Of a stretch of 64,000 bases of DNA, positions 60,142-64,000 are shown one piece after another. Origin of the DNA: Geobacillus proteiniphilus (GTDB lineage Bacteria > Bacillota > Bacilli > Bacillales > Anoxybacillaceae). Where the stretch lies: the NCBI RefSeq assembly GCF_001908025.1, contig NZ_MQMG01000009.1, positions 1 to 64,000 of the forward strand, read 5' to 3'. Position 1 is the first letter of the stretch; each line of letters opens with the position of its first letter. Made by a program: the position numbers and the translations under genes. The notes under the pieces were generated by a model. The model had not been told where the DNA came from. It saw only the letters and a list, made by a program, of their open reading frames with translations, and searched no databases.

Positions 60142-60834
60142 ATGGAAGAGTATATGTTAGAAACCCATCATTTAAGCAAAGCGTTTGGCAAACAACTCGC
60201 GGTGGATGATGTATCCATGAAAGTCAAGAAACATACGATTTATGGATTGCTCGGACCGAACGGAGCCGGAAAATCAACAATTTTGAAAATGCTGACAGGG
60301 CTGTTGCGTCCTACAAAAGGGGAAATCGTGATCAACGGCCATCCTTGGAGCAGAAAAGACCTGAAAGATATCGGCGCACTGATCGAATCCCCGGCTCTTT
60401 ACGGCAATTTAACAGCCTATGAGAATTTACTTGTTCATGCCAAATTGCTTCATTTGCCCGACTCGCGAATCCAAGAAGTTTTGAACATCGTCGGCTTAGA
60501 AAATACGGGGAAAAAGAAAGCATCTCAATTTTCCCTTGGCATGAAGCAAAGGCTAGGAATTGCCAAAGCTCTTTTAAATGATCCGAAACTGCTCATTCTC
60601 GATGAACCAACAAACGGATTGGATCCATTAGGCATACAGGACTTGCGAAAACTCATTAAATCGTTTGCCGAAAACGGAATCACCGTCATCCTATCCAGCC
60701 ATATTTTGTCAGAAGTCAAACAATTAGCCGATTACATTGGTATTATTCAAAACGGGAAACTCAAATATCAGGGCAAAATCGACGAAAGCCAAGATCTTGA
60801 AAAACTCTTTATCGATGTAGTGAACGAGCAATGA
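60142..60834 (+). CDS. Lantibiotic immunity ABC transporter, ATPase (LanF/SpaF type)
   Basis: 230 aa from the ATG at 60142 (AAAGGAG 7 bases upstream). Walker A GPNGAGKSTI, signature FSLGMKQRLGIA, Walker B LLILDEPTNGLD, H-loop SSHILSEV. The short BcrA/NisF-style ATPase and the two permeases plus lipoprotein that follow make this the F gene of a LanFEG exporter, which expels the lantibiotic from the membrane. Confidence 0.88.
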   Translation: MEEYMLETHHLSKAFGKQLAVDDVSMKVKKHTIYGLLGPNGAGKSTILKMLTGLLRPTKGEIVINGHPWSRKDLKDIGALIESPALYGNLTAYENLLVHAKLLHLPDSRIQEVLNIVGLENTGKKKASQFSLGMKQRLGIAKALLNDPKLLILDEPTNGLDPLGIQDLRKLIKSFAENGITVILSSHILSEVKQLADYIGIIQNGKLKYQGKIDESQDLEKLFIDVVNEQ

Positions 60835-60849
60835 AGGAGGATGGGAGTC

Positions 60850-61596
60850 ATGCTCAATATGTTCCAGTCAGAACGCTTAAAATACAAGCGGACGTTTGCC
60901 AAAAAGCTTGTATTCATCGCTCCGCTTTTCTTTGTCCTGTATGCCATGATCACCATGCCAACCATGAATTCAACGCGCCATTATTTTGAATACACGGTAT
61001 TTAATTGGTGGCCGTTGATTTTTGTTCCAATTGGAACGGCCTTGATCGCTTCCCTTTCGGCGGCAAGGGAGAAAAAGTCAGGAAACGATAAAGCGTTGCG
61101 TTGTCTCGACATTAGCATTGTGCGTCTATGGTGGAGCAAAATCGCCGTCATCGCCTATTATATGCTGCTCTCAACCATCGAGCTGATCGTCCTGCTTGTT
61201 TTATTGAAATGGTTTTTGCCCAACAGCCTCTCATCAGCGACGGTGGCCGTATTCGCCAGCTTGGTCATTTGGTTGACCTCTTTAGCCTATATCCCGATCG
61301 GATTATTTATTGCCGAGCGGTTCGGGATGGCGGCCTCGATCATGGTCAGTGTCATCGGCCTCGCCTTAGGGGTAGTCATGGCCGCACAACCTTATTGGCT
61401 GTTCATTCCATGGAGCTGGGGAATGAGGATGATGTGCCCGATCATCGGGGTGCATCCGAACGGCGTTCCTTTGGAGAAAGGGAATCCGCTATTGGATCCT
61501 TCTGTCATTCCGACAGGCCTAGCCATCGCCCTTGTCATTTTTCTGTTGTTATCTTTTCTAACCGCCGCTTGGTTCGCGCGAAAGGAAGTGCATTGA
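60850..61596 (+). CDS. Lantibiotic immunity ABC permease (LanE/MutE type)
   Basis: 248 aa from the ATG at 60850 (GGAGG 9 bases upstream; ATG at 60841 too close to it). Six hydrophobic helices (about 20-38, 52-70, 97-120, 130-155, 160-185, 215-238). Begins FQSERLKYKRTFAKKLVFIAP, typical of the EpiE/MutE permeases. Followed after one base by the partner permease. Confidence 0.82.
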   Translation: MLNMFQSERLKYKRTFAKKLVFIAPLFFVLYAMITMPTMNSTRHYFEYTVFNWWPLIFVPIGTALIASLSAAREKKSGNDKALRCLDISIVRLWWSKIAVIAYYMLLSTIELIVLLVLLKWFLPNSLSSATVAVFASLVIWLTSLAYIPIGLFIAERFGMAASIMVSVIGLALGVVMAAQPYWLFIPWSWGMRMMCPIIGVHPNGVPLEKGNPLLDPSVIPTGLAIALVIFLLLSFLTAAWFARKEVH

Positions 61597-61597
61597 C

Positions 61598-62386
61598 ATG
61601 TCGTTTCTTCGCCTTCTGTCATCCGAATGGATCAAAACGAAACGCACAGCGATTCGGATGATGGTCATCATCACGCCAATCATTTATCCGCTCTTTATGG
61701 TATGGTATTTTTCGAACTACCGCACCCCCATGTTGTGGCAGATGAAAATCTATCAAGGATTTTTTGAAGTGCTGGCCGTTTCATTGCCGATGATCATCTC
61801 CCTGCTTACCGGGCTGATGTCCTATCAAGAAGAAAAAGCAGGAAGTTTCATGAACATCTTGACCGGTCCTGTATCCAAAATCAAATGGTATGTTGGCAAA
61901 CTCACGCTACTCATCTTTATTGCATGCGCGGATATCTTGCTGGCGACGATTCTCATGCTGTTCGGGATGAAATACGTACTCAAAGTGGTCCACATTCATT
62001 ATGATGTATTTTTGCAGGGAGCCATGCTCTCCATCGTGGGCTCACTCATCCTTTTTTCCATGCATCTGTTCATCAGCTTTGCCTTTGGAATGGGAGCCTC
62101 GATCGCAGTAGGAAGCGGCGGATTTCTGATTGCCGCCCTTATTGGGGCAACTTCCTTAGGCGATCACATATGGAGCTACATTCCTTGGGCTTGGGCTGTT
62201 CGTCTCTCACAATTTCCGATTTTGATGATGCCCGAAGTAAAGCAAACCTTGGGGGCGCAGTTGTTAAATTCCTATTCGCTATCATTATGGGAAGGAATGG
62301 CCTATGCCCTTCTAGGGTTCATCATCGTAACCATCATTGGTTCAATCTGGTTTCATCGCTGGGAAGGAAATAAACCACATGAATGA
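61598..62386 (+). CDS. Lantibiotic immunity ABC permease (LanG/MutG type)
   Basis: 262 aa with six hydrophobic helices. The N-terminal motif LLSSEWIKTKRTAIRMMVII parallels that of LanE; the loop SYQEEKAGSFMNILTGP is also typical. Third gene of the F-E-G set; the ATG is one base after the LanE stop. Confidence 0.82.
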   Translation: MSFLRLLSSEWIKTKRTAIRMMVIITPIIYPLFMVWYFSNYRTPMLWQMKIYQGFFEVLAVSLPMIISLLTGLMSYQEEKAGSFMNILTGPVSKIKWYVGKLTLLIFIACADILLATILMLFGMKYVLKVVHIHYDVFLQGAMLSIVGSLILFSMHLFISFAFGMGASIAVGSGGFLIAALIGATSLGDHIWSYIPWAWAVRLSQFPILMMPEVKQTLGAQLLNSYSLSLWEGMAYALLGFIIVTIIGSIWFHRWEGNKPHE

Positions 62387-62440
62387 AAGTTCACTTCTCC
62401 CTCTCAACGGGATGTTAAAAAAGGAGGTCTTAGAGCAACT

Positions 62441-62875
62441 ATGAAAAACTCCATCTTACTCCTCATGTTGATTGGAGTTCTCTTCATAGGAGGTTGTTCA
62501 CTTGTCAGTGACTTAAAAAAGACAGCAACACAAAATATGAAGATCGATCGGAAATTACCAAAATACGAGTTAAACAAAGACAATTTGCAAGAAATTTACT
62601 ATCAAGGCCGGACGTACATCATTCAAGCAGCAAAAGTAGACCGACATCAATTGAAAAAACCGATCGGGAAAGTAGCAGAGACGATTACCATCAATGAGCA
62701 TCATCAAATCTTGAGTAAAAAAGAACTGCGAAAGATCGAAGTCATTCCCGATCAAACGGATGAAAAACGAACTCACTTGAACTTTGGTTGGGTATACAGC
62801 ATCAAAGGCGTAAACCCGGACGAAGAAGTGGCTGTTACAGTTAACCACCAATTTCTAATTGCGAAAAGAAAATAA
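62441..62875 (+). CDS. Lantibiotic immunity lipoprotein (NisI/SpaI-like)
   Basis: 144 aa. Lipoprotein signal with lipobox IGGC (Cys at about 19) and a compact beta-rich domain (YYQGRTYIIQAAKVDRHQLKKPIGKV...) of the size of SpaI (nisin I is larger). Such proteins bind the cognate lantibiotic at the cell surface. Order F-E-G-I differs from subtilin (I-F-E-G). A hairpin terminator follows. Confidence 0.78.
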   Translation: MKNSILLLMLIGVLFIGGCSLVSDLKKTATQNMKIDRKLPKYELNKDNLQEIYYQGRTYIIQAAKVDRHQLKKPIGKVAETITINEHHQILSKKELRKIEVIPDQTDEKRTHLNFGWVYSIKGVNPDEEVAVTVNHQFLIAKRK

Positions 62876-62890
62876 AGGCACAGAGACTGT

Positions 62891-62922
62891 CAGCTAGGGA
62901 AATAGAAATTCCTCCCTAGCTG
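62891..62922. terminator. Terminator between convergent lanI and the kinase gene
   Basis: CAGCTAGGGA and TCCCTAGCTG arms, 12-base loop, lying between a plus-strand and a minus-strand gene end; may serve both. Confidence 0.7.
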
Positions 62923-62936
62923 CATTCTCAACTTTA

Positions 62937-64000
62937 CTATAACGGCGGAAAGCCCATAAGATTGGATGACCAATCAGACAGCTCCTTAATATAAAATTCA
63001 ACCGTCGCTCCACCTTTTTCATTGTTGTATGCCCAAATTTCACCTTCATAATGATTCACAATTCTTTTGGCAATATACAGTCCTAATCCAACATGATTTT
63101 TATACTGCTTATCTTGGTAAAAAGGCTGGAACAACAAAGACGTATCGTTTTCTTTAAACCCCGTTCCTGTATCTGAACAGCGAAAATAGATTTTACACTC
63201 ATTCCCCTCTTTTTCATCATGTACTTCCAACTTAATTTCCCCACTTTTTGTAAACCTCAGGCTGTTGTATAAAATATTGTCCAACACTCTCATTAACATC
63301 GCTTCATCAAGTATGTAACATGATTTTTGCAAATTCACATCAAAGCGAATGTTTATCGATTTTTGATGATAAACCATTGTTGAGATCTCTAGTTTTTTCT
63401 CATCAAGGATTTGCCTTAAATCCACTTCTTTTGCATTCAGTGAGAAGTGGTCATCCTCCACTTTATAGAGCAACGACAAATTATCTGTCAACATGGTCAT
63501 CTTCCCACAGTTTTTGCGAATAATCTCTAAATGGGGAGTGACATCAAAGTGGTCCAGCTTTCTCAAATCTTGAATTAAATCAATTTGTCCTTGGATGACC
63601 GTTAACGGGGTTCGGATATCATGCGCGATCGATGATACCATCATTTTTCGTTCGTCATCGGTCTTTGCTAAACGTTCCACCATTTCTTTCAGCGCACTGA
63701 TCATGGTATTAAAGGAATCCTGGATTTTCATAAATTCTTTTCTTTTCAACCCCGAGACTTGAAAATCAAAATCCCCGCTTGCAATGTGATCAGAAGCCTC
63801 GAGCAACAATTTGACATTATGGAACAATGATTTGTACAGCCTAGATGTAAAGAAAATCAAATAGACAATAAAAAAGATCAACGGAGAAATAAGCAGCACA
63901 GCATAAATCAGCACGGCTCCGAAGCGATTTTGATTGTTAATGATAAACCCAAAAGGCGCTTTCAACACATACACCGCTTGAATGGCGTTATCATGTTGAA
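62937..64000 (-). CDS. Lantibiotic-type sensor histidine kinase (SpaK/NisK-like), 5' end outside the window
   Basis: At least 354 codons; the frame stays open to the window edge (…HDNAIQAVYVLKAPFGF), so the N terminus with the first helix is missing. One transmembrane helix is visible (FGAVLIYAVLLISPLIFFIV), then a HAMP-like linker, H-box SSIAHDIRTPLTVIQGQ, N-box ILYNSLRFTKSG, G1 CSDTGTGF, G2 HVGLGLYIAKRIV. The kinase core of SpaK/NisK proteins has this form. It is convergent with lanFEG-I; the regulator gene should lie beyond 64000. Confidence 0.85.
   Translation of the reverse strand, partial: QHDNAIQAVYVLKAPFGFIINNQNRFGAVLIYAVLLISPLIFFIVYLIFFTSRLYKSLFHNVKLLLEASDHIASGDFDFQVSGLKRKEFMKIQDSFNTMISALKEMVERLAKTDDERKMMVSSIAHDIRTPLTVIQGQIDLIQDLRKLDHFDVTPHLEIIRKNCGKMTMLTDNLSLLYKVEDDHFSLNAKEVDLRQILDEKKLEISTMVYHQKSINIRFDVNLQKSCYILDEAMLMRVLDNILYNSLRFTKSGEIKLEVHDEKEGNECKIYFRCSDTGTGFKENDTSLLFQPFYQDKQYKNHVGLGLYIAKRIVNHYEGEIWAYNNEKGGATVEFYIKELSDWSSNLMGFPPL

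Overview
The window is a piece of a Geobacillus-type (thermophilic Bacillaceae) chromosome. The evidence is the Bacillus-like housekeeping genes (rlmD, dgkB, yuaF-floT with a SigW promoter, htrA, yhgD-yhgE, an OpuC-like transporter), strong AGGAGG ribosome sites with ATG/GTG/TTG starts, GC-rich core genes, and debris of IS605/TnpB, IS982 and IS630 elements plus Rpn/YhgA-like genes. Foreign segments stand out as AT-rich (0.3-6 kb, HsdS, 23.5-24.7 kb, 58.7-59.3 kb).

Layout. 0-6 kb: a compact minus-strand four-gene operon of WYL regulator, 585-aa probable beta-propeller-like protein, Ycf46-like AAA+ ATPase and a 490-aa protein with a possible nuclease core and a glycine-zipper tail; I know no described system with this make-up. 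6-7.4 kb: transposon and Rpn debris. 7.7-13.7 kb: type I restriction-modification (hsdMSR), bracketed by IS605-type remnants. 14.3-14.9 kb: PemK/MazF-like toxin-antitoxin pair. 15.8-20.5 kb: core genes. 20.7-25 kb: Rpn nuclease, DUF962 protein and a halocin-C8-like cysteine-rich precursor with small membrane proteins. 25-36.6 kb: htrA, a PepSY protein divergent from a two-component system, the TetR-controlled yhgE, a pspA pair, an MFS exporter and a P1-family peptidase.

36.9-44.7 kb: a type I-B CRISPR effector operon (cas6-cas8b-cas7-cas5-cas3) with a tiny array at each end and no cas1, cas2 or cas4. The upstream array has one spacer and sits between its leader promoter and the cas6 ribosome site. 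44.9-53 kb: a complete type III Wadjet (jetABCD) operon. 53-57.2 kb: a coiled-coil repeat protein and a glycine betaine/choline-type ABC transporter. 57.2-60 kb: an orphan HigA-like antitoxin, IS630 fragments and a GNAT acetyltransferase. 60.1-64 kb: nisin/subtilin-type immunity genes (lanFEG, lanI) facing a histidine kinase cut by the window edge.

Taken together, the window combines several anti-phage or anti-plasmid layers (candidate new WYL/AAA+ operon, type I R-M, CRISPR I-B, Wadjet III, toxin-antitoxin) and two bacteriocin-related loci, linked by transposon scars. No rRNA or tRNA genes were seen. All assignments are from reading the sequence; no database search was run.
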